Positions 1 through 10,696 of a DNA stretch of 64,000 nt are shown piece by piece (positions within the stretch are counted from its first letter, which is position 1; each line of letters starts with the position of its first letter). The notes under the pieces are model-generated. The model ran no database searches. It worked only from the letters and a program-made list of their open reading frames with translations, and was not told where the DNA came from. The stretch comes from an uncultured Clostridia bacterium (GTDB taxonomy: Bacteria; Bacillota; Clostridia; TANB77; CAG-508), in assembly GCA_944386365.1 (NCBI GenBank), contig CALXAT010000007.1, forward strand, positions 1 through 64,000. The letters run 5' to 3'. A program made the position numbers and the translations under genes.

Positions 1-1
1 T

Positions 2-77
<76 letters not shown>

Positions 78-80
78 GAA

Positions 81-112
81 AAAAGACTTATACATTTCTG
101 TATAAGTCTTTT
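81..112 (+). terminator. Terminator after tRNA-Phe
   Basis: AAAAGACTTATAC pairs with GTATAAGTCTTTT around a six-base loop, and a T-run follows. It sits directly downstream of the tRNA-Phe CCA end. Confidence 0.9.
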
Positions 113-204
113 TTGTTATATTAAATAACAATTTATTTATAATACTTGAAAATAATTTAATCATGCTATATCTAATATAAATTATTATGACAGAGGTGAA
201 TTTA

Positions 205-474
205 ATGAATAACATAATAAAAATAGTATTAACATTAATTTTTATTATCCTTCTTTCAATACTTTTAACTTTTATAAAATTAACTTTATCTGGGACCGAT
301 ACAATTCATATTGCAAATTATTATGCCAGGACCCAGTGTAAAAGTATTAATGCTTTTCCTCTTATAGCTTTAAGGACAACATTCACGCGTGGAATTCCTT
401 TTATGCTAATTCTAATGATTCCTCTTATTATAGTTTTTATTGAATTATATTCACAATTTGGATATACCTGTTAA
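205..474 (+). CDS. Small membrane protein, unknown function
   Basis: The 89-residue product has two hydrophobic segments (about residues 3-24 and 66-83) with a short polar stretch between them, so it should be a two-pass membrane protein. The ATG at 205 is preferred over the in-frame ATG at 187 because GAGGTG lies six bases before it. The gene stands alone between tRNA-Phe and groEL, and a shared terminator hairpin follows. I do not recognise the family. Codon use is AT-rich like the neighbours, so it is probably native. Confidence 0.6.
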   Translation: MNNIIKIVLTLIFIILLSILLTFIKLTLSGTDTIHIANYYARTQCKSINAFPLIALRTTFTRGIPFMLILMIPLIIVFIELYSQFGYTC

Positions 475-543
475 ATTTGTATATATTAATTGAAGATATA
501 TCTAATCTATTTTTACAATAAATCATTAACCTTAATATACAAA

Positions 544-582
544 ATACAGAGATAGATTTTTTTTAATTTTCTATCTCTGTAT
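544..582. terminator. Bidirectional terminator
   Basis: ATACAGAGATAG (544-555) pairs with CTATCTCTGTAT (571-582). T-rich runs occur on both sides, so it can serve the plus-strand small gene and the minus-strand groESL operon that converge here. Confidence 0.85.
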
Positions 583-592
583 TTGTCATTTA

Positions 593-2249
<1,657 letters not shown>

Positions 2250-2283
2250 TAATTCTTTAAACTTTAAAATTTAAAAATTTTAT

Positions 2284-2565
<282 letters not shown>

Positions 2566-2585
2566 TTAAATTACCTCCTTTATTT

Positions 2586-2612
2586 TTAGCACTCTATCTT
2601 TGTGACTGCTAA
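2586..2612 (-). promoter_or_regulatory. CIRCE operator (HrcA box)
   Basis: TTAGCACTC, nine bases, then GACTGCTAA. This matches the CIRCE inverted repeat with one mismatch in the second arm (consensus GAGTGCTAA). It lies between the groES promoter and the start codon, the usual place for HrcA repression. Confidence 0.93.
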
Positions 2613-2613
2613 T

Positions 2614-2642
2614 AATGTATACCCATTTTTATAAAATGTCAA
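2614..2642 (-). promoter_or_regulatory. groESL vegetative promoter
   Basis: On the minus strand TTGACA (2637-2642) and TACATT (2614-2619) are separated by exactly 17 bases. The CIRCE box begins one base downstream of the -10. Confidence 0.75.
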
Positions 2643-2740
2643 TAGTATTTTTTGATTTTTCACATAAAGTTCACATATTCATTCTATTCCTTGATTTTTC
2701 AATATATTCCTGATTTCAAATTGTTATTATTTATATAAAA

Positions 2741-2768
2741 AAGAACCTTGTAACCCAAGGCTCTCTTT
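2741..2768 (-). terminator. Terminator of the ctsR-clpC operon
   Basis: On the minus strand GAGCCTTG pairs with CAAGGTTC (one G-T pair), followed by a run of six T. It lies 35-60 bases after the clpC stop codon. Confidence 0.85.
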
Positions 2769-2802
2769 CCTTTTTAAATTCATGGATACTCCTTAAAGTT
2801 TC

Positions 2803-5259
2803 CTATTTCTCTACCACTACTTTTTCATCTTTAACGCCAATTTTATTAACTTTATTTTTCTTTAACTTTCCATCTAATATGTCTTCAGCTAAGCTATCTT
2901 CTAGTACGCTTTGAATTGTTCTTCTTAAAGGTCTTGCACCAAAATTCTTATCGATTCCTTTACTTGCAATCAATTTTTTAACAGATGGTTCTATTTCGAT
3001 GTCTATCTTTTGTTCTTTTAATCTATTAACTACTTCTTTTAGCATAATATCAATAATTTTATCTATTTCTTTATCTGTTAATTTATGGAATACAATAATT
3101 TCATCAATACGATTGATAAATTCCGGTCTCAACTCTTTTTTCAACGCTTCCATAACTTCTTTTTTTGTCTCTTCATATTCTTTGTCTTTCTTAGGGTCTT
3201 TTTGATCATTATCCTCTTTAGAAAATCCTAACGATTTTTTATCTGTAATCAATCTTGCTCCTATATTAGATGTCATAATGATAACAGTATTTTTAAAGTT
3301 TACAGTCCTTCCTTGGCTATCTGTTAATCTACCATCTTCTAATATTTGCAATAACATATTCATAACATCTGGATGCGCTTTTTCAATCTCATCAAATAAG
3401 ATAACAGCATATGGTTTTCTTCTTATTTTCTCTGTTAATTGACCACCTTCATCAAATCCTACATATCCTGGAGGTGAACCAATTAATTTAGATACAGAAT
3501 GTGGTTCCATATATTCAGACATATCAATTCTTATCATCGCATTTTCATCACCAAATAGGCATTCTGCTAATGCTTTTGATAATTCTGTTTTACCAACACC
3601 TGTTGGTCCTAGGAATAAGAAGGAACCAATTGGTCTCTTTGGATCTTTTAATCCAACTCTTCCTCTTCTGATTGCTTTTGCTACTGCTTCTACTGCTTCA
3701 TCTTGACCAATAACTCTTTCATGCAAGTTTTCTTCTAGGTGTTTTAATCTTTCATTTTCATCCTCTGTTATCTTTTTAGCTGGAATTCCTGTCCAACTTG
3801 AAATGACTTCCGCAATATTTTCCTCTGTAATGTCTGTTACAGATTTATTATTCTTATTTTTCCATTTATTTTGTTCTTTTTCATATTTTGCTTTTAATTC
3901 TTTTTCTTTATCTCTTAATGAAGCTGCTTTTTCAAATTTTTGAATTTTAACTGCTTCTTCCTTGTCTTTTGTTACATTGGCAAGTTCTTCTTCCAATTCT
4001 TTTAAAGAATCTGGTTCTGTATAGGTTTTTAATCTTGCTCTTGATGCTGCCTCATCAATTAAGTCAATTGCCTTATCTGGTAAATATCTGTCATTTATGT
4101 ATCTAACAGATAATTTTACTGCTGCTTCAATTGCCTCATCTGTGATTTTTACATTATGATGGGCTTCATATTTATCTTTGATTCCTTTTAAAATCGTAAT
4201 GGTATCTTTTTCTGATGGTTCATTAACCGTTACTGGGCTAAATCTTCTCTCTAAAGCTGAATCCTTTTCAATAAATTTTCTATATTCATTTAAAGTCGTA
4301 GCACCAACTAGTTGAATTTCTCCTCTTGCTAATAATGGTTTTAAGATATTTGCTGCATCAATAGCCCCTTCTGCTGAACCTGCACCTACAATTGTATGAA
4401 TTTCATCGATAAATAGGATAACATCTCCTGCTTTTTTAACTTCATTTAACGCTTTTTTAATTCTTTCTTCAAAATCTCCCCTATATTTAGCTCCAGCTAC
4501 CATACTAGAAATATCAACCGTTACAACTCTTTTATTTTTTAAGATTTCTGGAACATCTCCTGCAATAATTTTTTGTGCTAATCCTTCCACAACTGCTGTT
4601 TTTCCAACACCTGGCTCTCCTATTAAACATGGATTATTTTTTGTTCTTCTTGATAAAATTTGGATAACTCTTTCAATTTCTTCTTTTCTTCCAATAATAG
4701 GGTCTAATTTTCCCTCTTTTGCTTTTTCTGTTAAATCTTCACCAAATTGATTTAATGTTGGTGTTTGATTATAGCTTCCAGATTTTCTTCCTCCATTCTT
4801 AGAATCACTTTCTCCTGCTAAATCCTCACCTTCATTAATAACTCTTATAATTTCTCCATATAATTTTGGAATATTGACATTTAATTCGATTAAAATTCTT
4901 GCTGCTACACTATCTCCTTCTCTCAATAATCCAATTAAAAGATGTTCTGTTCCAATATAGTTATATCCTAATTTTCTGGCTTCAATAAATGCATTTTCAA
5001 TCACTCTTTTGGTTCTTGGAGTAAATCCTAATGTTTCTTCAATAGGTTCATCTCTTCCAACCAATTCAATGGTTACATCTATAATATTTTCTGGTGTAAT
5101 CTCTTGATTCTCCAATACTTTAGATGCTACACCACTACCTTCTTTTGCTAAACCATATAGCAAGTGTTCTGTTCCAATATATCTATGCCCTAATTCCAAT
5201 GCTACATCATTGGCAATTTCTATTGCTTTTTTTGCTCTACTTGTAAAATTGTATGTCAT
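2803..5259 (-). CDS. clpC: ClpC AAA+ unfoldase, ATP-dependent protease subunit
   Basis: ClpC unfolds proteins and feeds them to ClpP, acting with McsB-marked substrates. Visible parts, in order: two Clp N-terminal repeats (about residues 3-145), first Walker A GEPGVGKT, a UVR-type segment near residues 420-450, second Walker A GPTGVGKT, and the C-terminal D2 domain. I start it at 5259 (818 residues), because GGTGAGGTG precedes that ATG. The in-frame ATG at 5286 has this ribosome site inside its own coding region. It is the last gene of ctsR-mcsA-mcsB-clpC, 19 bases after mcsB, and is under CtsR control. Confidence 0.97.
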   Translation of the reverse strand: MTYNFTSRAKKAIEIANDVALELGHRYIGTEHLLYGLAKEGSGVASKVLENQEITPENIIDVTIELVGRDEPIEETLGFTPRTKRVIENAFIEARKLGYNYIGTEHLLIGLLREGDSVAARILIELNVNIPKLYGEIIRVINEGEDLAGESDSKNGGRKSGSYNQTPTLNQFGEDLTEKAKEGKLDPIIGRKEEIERVIQILSRRTKNNPCLIGEPGVGKTAVVEGLAQKIIAGDVPEILKNKRVVTVDISSMVAGAKYRGDFEERIKKALNEVKKAGDVILFIDEIHTIVGAGSAEGAIDAANILKPLLARGEIQLVGATTLNEYRKFIEKDSALERRFSPVTVNEPSEKDTITILKGIKDKYEAHHNVKITDEAIEAAVKLSVRYINDRYLPDKAIDLIDEAASRARLKTYTEPDSLKELEEELANVTKDKEEAVKIQKFEKAASLRDKEKELKAKYEKEQNKWKNKNNKSVTDITEENIAEVISSWTGIPAKKITEDENERLKHLEENLHERVIGQDEAVEAVAKAIRRGRVGLKDPKRPIGSFLFLGPTGVGKTELSKALAECLFGDENAMIRIDMSEYMEPHSVSKLIGSPPGYVGFDEGGQLTEKIRRKPYAVILFDEIEKAHPDVMNMLLQILEDGRLTDSQGRTVNFKNTVIIMTSNIGARLITDKKSLGFSKEDNDQKDPKKDKEYEETKKEVMEALKKELRPEFINRIDEIIVFHKLTDKEIDKIIDIMLKEVVNRLKEQKIDIEIEPSVKKLIASKGIDKNFGARPLRRTIQSVLEDSLAEDILDGKLKKNKVNKIGVKDEKVVVEK

Positions 5260-5278
5260 GTCTATCACCTCACCTTTC

Positions 5279-6286
5279 TTATTCATTGATAATTTGTTTT
5301 ATCATTTCTGCTCTTTTCATTTCTCTATCTAATCTTTCATATTGTTCCCCAAAATATTTTTGTAAATTTCCTGGTCCAATATATAAGTATAGTTTTTGAA
5401 CTTGTAAATCAGATAATTCTTTCAAAATTCCTAAATCTACACCTAATTTTACTGTTGATAATAAATTTTGTGCTTCTTCCATGGTAATTTTTTTACAATT
5501 TGTTAAAATTCCATAACTTCTATAAATTAAATCTTCTACTTCAATACCTTCATTTGCTAAAAATCTTCTAGCTTCTCTTTCTTGTTTGATTACCTTTTCT
5601 ACAACAATTTTAATATTTTGTATAATCTCATTTTCTGTAATACCTAATGTCTTTTTATTAGATATTTCGTACATATCTCCTACAATATGTCCTTCTTCAT
5701 CATACACACCTTTTATATTAATACCAAAATTATTAATTGCTTCTAATACTTTTTCTGTATTTCTTGTTTTTGCCAAAGCTGGTAAATGCAATTTTACAGA
5801 AGCTTTTAAACCTGTCCCGATATTATTGGGACAAGCTGTTAAATATCCATATTGTTTACTAACACAATAGCCAAATATATCTTCAATTTTTTTATCAATT
5901 TCAATGGCTAAATTTAGTGTATTTTCTAATTCTAGTCCACTACTAAAAACTTGTATTTTTAGATGATCATCTTCCCCAATCATAATACAGATATTTTCTT
6001 CATCATTGATTAGAATAGCACCTATATTACCTGATTCAAAAGCAAAATTGTAATTGATTAATCCTTTTTCCACTAAACTTAATTTTGTAATATCGTCCAT
6101 ATCTTCTAATTTCAAGAATCTTAAACCATAACCAATTTGATATACATTATCCTTTATTTTATTTTCTAACGCTTGTAATTCTTTTGGACTTAAATGAAAA
6201 TTATACCCCTGTATATTTCTTGAAAAACGTATTCTTGTACTTATTGCTATATCTGATTCTTTTCCACTTTGTAAATACCAATTCAT
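5279..6286 (-). CDS. mcsB: McsB protein-arginine kinase
   Basis: McsB phosphorylates arginine residues, marking proteins (including CtsR) for ClpCP degradation. The 335-residue protein has the guanido-kinase-like catalytic domain. The nucleotide-binding STRIRFSRN stretch lies near residue 16, and the NIGTG and conserved C-terminal segments are present. It lies between mcsA and clpC with short spacing, the standard Firmicutes order. The length is slightly below the Bacillus protein, but no domain seems missing. Confidence 0.96.
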   Translation of the reverse strand: MNWYLQSGKESDIAISTRIRFSRNIQGYNFHLSPKELQALENKIKDNVYQIGYGLRFLKLEDMDDITKLSLVEKGLINYNFAFESGNIGAILINDEENICIMIGEDDHLKIQVFSSGLELENTLNLAIEIDKKIEDIFGYCVSKQYGYLTACPNNIGTGLKASVKLHLPALAKTRNTEKVLEAINNFGINIKGVYDEEGHIVGDMYEISNKKTLGITENEIIQNIKIVVEKVIKQEREARRFLANEGIEVEDLIYRSYGILTNCKKITMEEAQNLLSTVKLGVDLGILKELSDLQVQKLYLYIGPGNLQKYFGEQYERLDREMKRAEMIKQIINE

Positions 6287-6300
6287 GTTATCCCTCTTTT

Positions 6301-6867
6301 CTATTTATTGTTTTCTTCTAAATTCTTTATTTCATCTCTTAATTTTGCTGCATCTTCATAACGTTCTTCTTTAATAGCCTGTTTCAAATCTTCTTTTAAG
6401 TCTTCTAATTTTTCTTCTGGCGTTTCTTCTTTTTTAGTTTGAAGATTATGCTCTTTTCTTTCTTGTTTTTCTTCTATTTTCTTATCAATGCTTTTTCCTA
6501 ATCTTCCTACATGATGATTGCTACTTTGAATTCTTCTAATAATCGGATCTAATCTGTCTTGAAAAACATCATAGCAATTTGCACAACCAACTTTTCCAGT
6601 ATGTGCAATGTCATCAAATGTGTATCCACAACTATCACATTTTAATGTCTTTAATTCATTAAGCATTGGCATAAATTCTGTATTCGAAAAATCTTCAATA
6701 AAATCTCCGAAAAAACTTGAAAAATTAATTGGCATATCTAATCCAATTTCGCCAATTCCTAATTTTTTACTACATTCCTCACATAAATTTAATTCTCTTC
6801 TCACGCCATTTATATTTTCTGCATATCTAACATTAGCTTCTCTTTTTTTACAATTATCACATAACAT
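6301..6867 (-). CDS. mcsA: McsA zinc-finger activator of McsB
   Basis: McsA binds and activates the McsB kinase. Three or four CxxC pairs are visible: CDNC near residue 3, CEEC near 30, then CDSC and CANC near residues 78-97. A C-terminal UVR-like helical hairpin (EERYEDAAKLRDEIKNLE) follows. The length is 188 residues. It follows ctsR by 13 bases and precedes mcsB by 14, in an operon under CtsR control. Confidence 0.95.
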   Translation of the reverse strand: MLCDNCKKREANVRYAENINGVRRELNLCEECSKKLGIGEIGLDMPINFSSFFGDFIEDFSNTEFMPMLNELKTLKCDSCGYTFDDIAHTGKVGCANCYDVFQDRLDPIIRRIQSSNHHVGRLGKSIDKKIEEKQERKEHNLQTKKEETPEEKLEDLKEDLKQAIKEERYEDAAKLRDEIKNLEENNK

Positions 6868-6880
6868 AATAATTCCTCCT

Positions 6881-7327
6881 TTATTCTATATTTAATAACA
6901 TATTTTTAAATATTTTTGCCCTTAATTTATCTTTTAAATCTTTTGCAAGTGTTAAAACATTATCACTAGTTGCAACTTTTAAGAGCTTTGCCTCTTCTTT
7001 GGTTACCAAATTGTATGATAGAAAGTCATTAATTAATATATCCACATCATTAGAAGTCATTTCTTCTCCAATATTTTTTATAATATGCATGAAATAATCT
7101 GACTTTGTGTTATTTACTTTTTTTATTGTAATATGACCTCCGCCACCTCTTTTACTTTCTACATAATAACCTTGAGATGGTTTAAATCTTGTAGATATAA
7201 CATAATTAATTTGTGATGGTACACAATTAAAATGTTCTGCTAATTCATTTCTTTGTATTTCTACTAATTGATTGTCATCATCAAATAAGTCTTTTATAAA
7301 TTCTTCTATTACATCTGATATTCGCAT
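6881..7327 (-). CDS. ctsR: CtsR heat-shock repressor
   Basis: CtsR represses clp and its own operon by binding tandem heptads. The N-terminal winged helix (NELAEHFNCVPSQINYVISTRF) and the glycine-rich wing RGGGGHI near residue 60 are seen. I choose the ATG at 7327 because AAAGGAG lies nine bases before it, whereas the in-frame ATG at 7336 touches that site. A CtsR box overlaps the expected transcription start, so autoregulation is likely. Confidence 0.96.
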   Translation of the reverse strand: MRISDVIEEFIKDLFDDDNQLVEIQRNELAEHFNCVPSQINYVISTRFKPSQGYYVESKRGGGGHITIKKVNNTKSDYFMHIIKNIGEEMTSNDVDILINDFLSYNLVTKEEAKLLKVATSDNVLTLAKDLKDKLRAKIFKNMLLNIE

Positions 7328-7341
7328 CGGTTTCATCTCCT

Positions 7342-7364
7342 TTTGACTTTGACTTTCTTTGACC
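7342..7364 (-). promoter_or_regulatory. CtsR operator
   Basis: On the minus strand GGTCAAA, three bases, then AGTCAAA, matching the CtsR tandem-heptad consensus (7348-7364). A third AGTCAAA half-site overlaps the end at 7342-7348. It lies just downstream of the -10 and ahead of ctsR. Confidence 0.92.
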
Positions 7365-7373
7365 TACATTATT

Positions 7374-7401
7374 ATTATACGCTCTTTTCTAATTTTTTCA
7401 A
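7374..7401 (-). promoter_or_regulatory. ctsR operon promoter
   Basis: On the minus strand TTGAAA (7396-7401), 16 bases, then a perfect TATAAT (7374-7379). The CtsR box begins ten bases downstream of the -10. Confidence 0.8.
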
Positions 7402-7486
7402 CTTATTTTTTATTATGTTTATCGACCTTTTGTATCAAATATTACTATTTTTGTTTATAATTTATACTTTTTCTAACTTTTTTAAA

Positions 7487-7714
7487 TTATTTCTCTCTTT
7501 TTCTTTTGTTTTCATTGTTTTTAGTTTTCGTCATGGCATTTAATTCTTCTGCTCTTTCTTTTTGATTTGGTAAAGAAATCCATGCAAAATAAGATGAAAT
7601 AAACTCACCATATTTGGTACTATCTTCTCCAACTTCATATTTTTCTTCTAAATCTTTATTTACCCTTTTCTCTACATCTTCATTTAAATTGTTATCCTTC
7701 TTTTTATTTTCCAT
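7487..7714 (-). CDS. Small charged protein, unknown
   Basis: The 75-residue product is rich in Lys, Glu and Asn, with basic ends and one central less-charged patch (EFISSYFAWISLPNQKERAEEL). It has no membrane segment or signal peptide, so it is probably cytoplasmic. A GGGAG ribosome site lies ten bases before the ATG, inside the loop of a long hairpin (7716-7761). I do not recognise the family. Confidence 0.5.
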   Translation of the reverse strand: MENKKKDNNLNEDVEKRVNKDLEEKYEVGEDSTKYGEFISSYFAWISLPNQKERAEELNAMTKTKNNENKRKREK

Positions 7715-7715
7715 A

Positions 7716-7761
7716 AAAAATGCACTCCCTTCTTGATTCTAATTTAGGTATGTGCATTTTT
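7716..7761 (-). terminator. Hairpin between two small genes
   Basis: AAAAATGCAC (7716-7725) pairs with GTGCATTTTT (7752-7761), with a 26-base loop and T-rich sequence on both sides. Read on the minus strand it can terminate the coiled-coil gene. Its loop also holds the ribosome site of the next gene (ATG at 7714). Confidence 0.5.
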
Positions 7762-7798
7762 CTTTTTTTTATTCATTTAATTTATATTTTGCTCTTTT

Positions 7799-8269
7799 TT
7801 AGCCCATAATTTTTTTCTCTAAATAATTTTGGCCTGTTTCAATTTTATATAGTCTGGCTTCATAAGACTCATGTGCTATTTTGTTATTTGAAATTTCTTC
7901 ATCTAATTTATCTTCTAACTTTTTAAATCTTTTATCCATATATTGTATTAAATTATGAAATTCTGTTGCTATTTCTTTACTTTGCTTGCTAATCGCTTCT
8001 TCAATTTTCTTATCTATTGTTTTTACTAACCTTTCCTCTAATGATACTAATTTTTTATCATATCTTTTTTCTTGTACCAATAACTTTTGGTTAAATTTTT
8101 CCTCTTGTAATGATAATTTTTGGTCAAATCTTTCTTCTAATGCTGATAATTTTTGGTCAAATCTTTCTTCTAATGCTGATAATTTTTTATCAACCTTTTC
8201 TTCTAAATTGTCTACTTTTATTTTTATATCTCTTAGCTCTTGTAAAATAAGTTCCAAAGTTTCTTGCAT
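7799..8269 (-). CDS. Coiled-coil protein with 11-residue repeats, unknown
   Basis: The protein is almost entirely coiled coil. Residues about 25-85 consist of consecutive 11-residue units of the type KLSALEERFDQ, two of them identical, and the DNA repeats are 33 bases. There is no signal peptide or membrane segment. I start it at the ATG at 8269 because GGAGGTG lies six bases upstream; the GTG at 8278 overlaps that site. No enzymatic domain is visible, so a scaffold or spacer role is possible but unproven. Confidence 0.7.
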   Translation of the reverse strand: MQETLELILQELRDIKIKVDNLEEKVDKKLSALEERFDQKLSALEERFDQKLSLQEEKFNQKLLVQEKRYDKKLVSLEERLVKTIDKKIEEAISKQSKEIATEFHNLIQYMDKRFKKLEDKLDEEISNNKIAHESYEARLYKIETGQNYLEKKIMG

Positions 8270-8465
8270 ATTCCTCACCTCCTCGAATAAAATTAATTTA
8301 AATTGAAATTTTTAAGACGTAAAAACTAGAACAAAAAATTTTAATTGAATAAAAATGATGAACTGATTATATTATCTTTTATATAAAAAGTCAACAATCT
8401 TTTCCATTTTTCACAAGAATTTTATACATTTTTATCCAATATTTACCAGAATAAAGGAGGATTTT

Positions 8466-9524
8466 ATGCTTCTAAAAAACAATTTTATTGTTGTAAAGTT
8501 AAAAAGAAATTTTATTTCTCTTTTATTTTTACTATTTACAGTTTCTATTTTAATATTCTCAAATTCAAATTTACCTGCTGTAAAATCAGGCATCCAACTA
8601 TGGGCAACCTCTGTTGTTCCCTCCTTATTTCCTTTTTTTGTAGCAACAGAACTTTTGATGCATACGAATATTATTTATCAACTAGGTAATTTTTTAAATA
8701 TATTTATGAAACCTGTATTTAATATACGAGGTGAAGGTGCTTTTGCTTTTATCATGGGTATTATTAGTGGTTATCCTATTGGTGCTAAAATTGCTACAAA
8801 TTTTAGAAGAGATAATATCTGTACAAAAGAAGAATGTGAAAGGCTCCTTAGCTTTACTAATAACTCTGGTCCTTTATTTATTATTGGTTCTGTTGGTATT
8901 TTAATGTATAGAAATACTATAATTGGAATTCTATTATTTATGACACACCTACTAGCCTCCTTAACTGTTGGATTTATTTTTAGATTTTGGAAAAAAAGTA
9001 AACAGATTGATAATTCTATTAATCTAGGAACTACTTATACAATTACAAAGAAACATGCTACCTTATCTAATCTTGGTGAAATTTTATCTGAAAGTATTAT
9101 GGGTAGTATAAAATCTATCTTGGTTATTGGTGGATTTGTTGTAATCTTTTCTTCTATTATTTCTATCTTAAAATCAAGTGGTATTACACATATAATAGAA
9201 ATAATAGCAACTCCATTTTTCAATTTTATACATATTTCTCCTTCTTTTATTGAACCTCTCTTTACAGGATTTTTTGAAATCACTAATGGAATTAGCATGA
9301 TTTCTAATATTGCTTGTAAAAAGCTTTCCATTAATATATTGATTACAGCATTTTTACTCGGATTTGGTGGTATTTCTGTTTTATTACAGGTCCTTAGTAT
9401 TACTTCCAAAAGCGATTTATCTATAAAACCATATATCTACGGAAAACTACTACATGGCTTAATAGCAGTCTTATATACGTATATATTCATAAATATATTT
9501 CCTTTTTTTAATTTTGATTTATAA
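8466..9524 (+). CDS. ylbJ: YlbJ sporulation integral membrane protein
   Basis: The 352-residue protein has about eight hydrophobic segments and the nucleoside-recognition/GATE-type fold of the YlbJ family. Characteristic features are LWATSVVPSLFPFFVATELL near residue 46, the SGYPIGAK motif near residue 101 and a second gate repeat in the C-terminal half. YlbJ is made in the mother cell and is needed for a normal spore cortex in Bacillus. AAAGGAGG precedes the ATG. A small Tyr/Met-rich gene follows on the same strand. Confidence 0.9.
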   Translation: MLLKNNFIVVKLKRNFISLLFLLFTVSILIFSNSNLPAVKSGIQLWATSVVPSLFPFFVATELLMHTNIIYQLGNFLNIFMKPVFNIRGEGAFAFIMGIISGYPIGAKIATNFRRDNICTKEECERLLSFTNNSGPLFIIGSVGILMYRNTIIGILLFMTHLLASLTVGFIFRFWKKSKQIDNSINLGTTYTITKKHATLSNLGEILSESIMGSIKSILVIGGFVVIFSSIISILKSSGITHIIEIIATPFFNFIHISPSFIEPLFTGFFEITNGISMISNIACKKLSINILITAFLLGFGGISVLLQVLSITSKSDLSIKPYIYGKLLHGLIAVLYTYIFINIFPFFNFDL

Positions 9525-9598
9525 GCATATATTATATTTACGCTAATATATTTTAGTAAAGATTTTCTTATAAATATTTATTAAATGGAGGTTTTTTT

Positions 9599-9841
9599 AT
9601 GGAAAAAGATTTTAATTATTATCAACAACCTTTTATGGATTACAATATGGGAAATCCTAATCTTGATATGAATGAATTATATAAAGATCCTATGTTTAAT
9701 CCCATCATGCAATATGAACAAGCTTTTAGCTATTATCGTTATTTATGTATGCAAATGGATTATAAGATAAAATGTAAAGAATATGAAAAATTATGTACTT
9801 CTTCTCCTAATTCTGAAAGAAGAGATAATAAAAATTCTTAA
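9599..9841 (+). CDS. Small Tyr/Met-rich protein, unknown
   Basis: The 80-residue product is rich in Tyr, Met, Asn and Asp in its first 60 residues and ends in a polar tail. It has no hydrophobic segment. TGGAGG lies seven bases before the ATG. It follows ylbJ by 74 bases on the same strand, and its composition resembles small spore-coat proteins. A sporulation role is therefore possible, but this is inference from context and composition only. Confidence 0.6.
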   Translation: MEKDFNYYQQPFMDYNMGNPNLDMNELYKDPMFNPIMQYEQAFSYYRYLCMQMDYKIKCKEYEKLCTSSPNSERRDNKNS

Positions 9842-9929
9842 GAGTTTCGATTTTAGTAAACCTCCTTCTTATTCCTCTCCAATAAAATTATGGGTGTTAT
9901 AAAACCTACTGGCAAATACTATAAAAGTG

Positions 9930-9938
9930 TGTTATAAT
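9930..9938 (+). promoter_or_regulatory. Extended -10 promoter of the VWA operon
   Basis: TG-T-TATAAT is a perfect extended -10 (TATAAT at 9933-9938). No good -35 lies at the usual spacing, which is common for extended -10 promoters. It lies 91 bases before the first gene start. Confidence 0.6.
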
Positions 9939-9945
9939 AATAAAA

Positions 9946-9964
9946 TTCTAACATAATGTTAGAA
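9946..9964 (+). promoter_or_regulatory. 19-bp palindrome, operator candidate
   Basis: TTCTAACAT, one base, ATGTTAGAA: a perfect 9+9 inverted repeat beginning seven bases after the -10. This is where a dimeric repressor would block transcription. No T-run follows, so it is unlikely to be a terminator. Confidence 0.6.
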
Positions 9965-10028
9965 AATATAGTAAAGGAGGATAGGTAATCAAGTAATCAG
10001 TAACCACACAGAAGATGGGAGGTGCAAT

Positions 10029-10694
10029 ATGGTTAAAGTCTTGAAAATAATAGCATTAGATTTTTCGATTGCAGTTATCAATGTGCTAGTATTTTCAAAA
10101 GGTTTTTTAGGAGCTTCAGTACGGAGCGAAAATCTTCTGATCGTTGGAATTAGTATATTTGTTCCAATGGTTAGCATTATTCTTGGTGTATATGTAAATC
10201 TCAGGTTGTTAAGCAGTTTTGATGAAGTTGAATTAAGTTATGATATTCAAGAACTAAAAGAACCTGAAGAATACATCAAAGCATTGGAGGAAGGTAAAGA
10301 AAAATTACCGTTTCTGAGTAATGAATTCGAAGAACTAGCTGTTCAGGTAAAAAGGATTCTTAGAAAAAATCATGCTTTAAAAGAATACTTAGAACAAATG
10401 AATCTAGAACACTTTAATATGGAAGAAGAAATCGATAATTCTTTGAAATATATTCTAGAAAATATTAATAGGGCCCTTGGAAAGGCAATATTAATTTCTG
10501 TCAAAGATAAGAATCATTCCCAAGATGAACAATCAATCAGAGAAATTATTGATTGCAATGAAGTCTATCTTCAAAAGTACGATAATTTCTTGGATGAAGT
10601 TTCTAAGTTAAAGCGTGAACCACTGAAAGACACAACGGAATTAGACGCAAGGATTAAAAGTCTTGAAACTTTTAGGATAATGAATGGAGGCTAA
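10029..10694 (+). CDS. Membrane-anchored coiled-coil protein of VWA operon
   Basis: Two hydrophobic segments (about residues 6-28 and 35-58) are followed by a long charged, helical C-terminal region (about 70-221) that should face the cytoplasm. GGGAGG precedes the ATG. The gene ends three bases before the VWA gene, so the two are an operon and may form one complex. Codon use is richer in GC than the surroundings and includes an ordinary CGG arginine codon, a sign of transfer. I do not recognise the family. Confidence 0.8.
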   Translation: MVKVLKIIALDFSIAVINVLVFSKGFLGASVRSENLLIVGISIFVPMVSIILGVYVNLRLLSSFDEVELSYDIQELKEPEEYIKALEEGKEKLPFLSNEFEELAVQVKRILRKNHALKEYLEQMNLEHFNMEEEIDNSLKYILENINRALGKAILISVKDKNHSQDEQSIREIIDCNEVYLQKYDNFLDEVSKLKREPLKDTTELDARIKSLETFRIMNGG

Positions 10695-10696
10695 CA

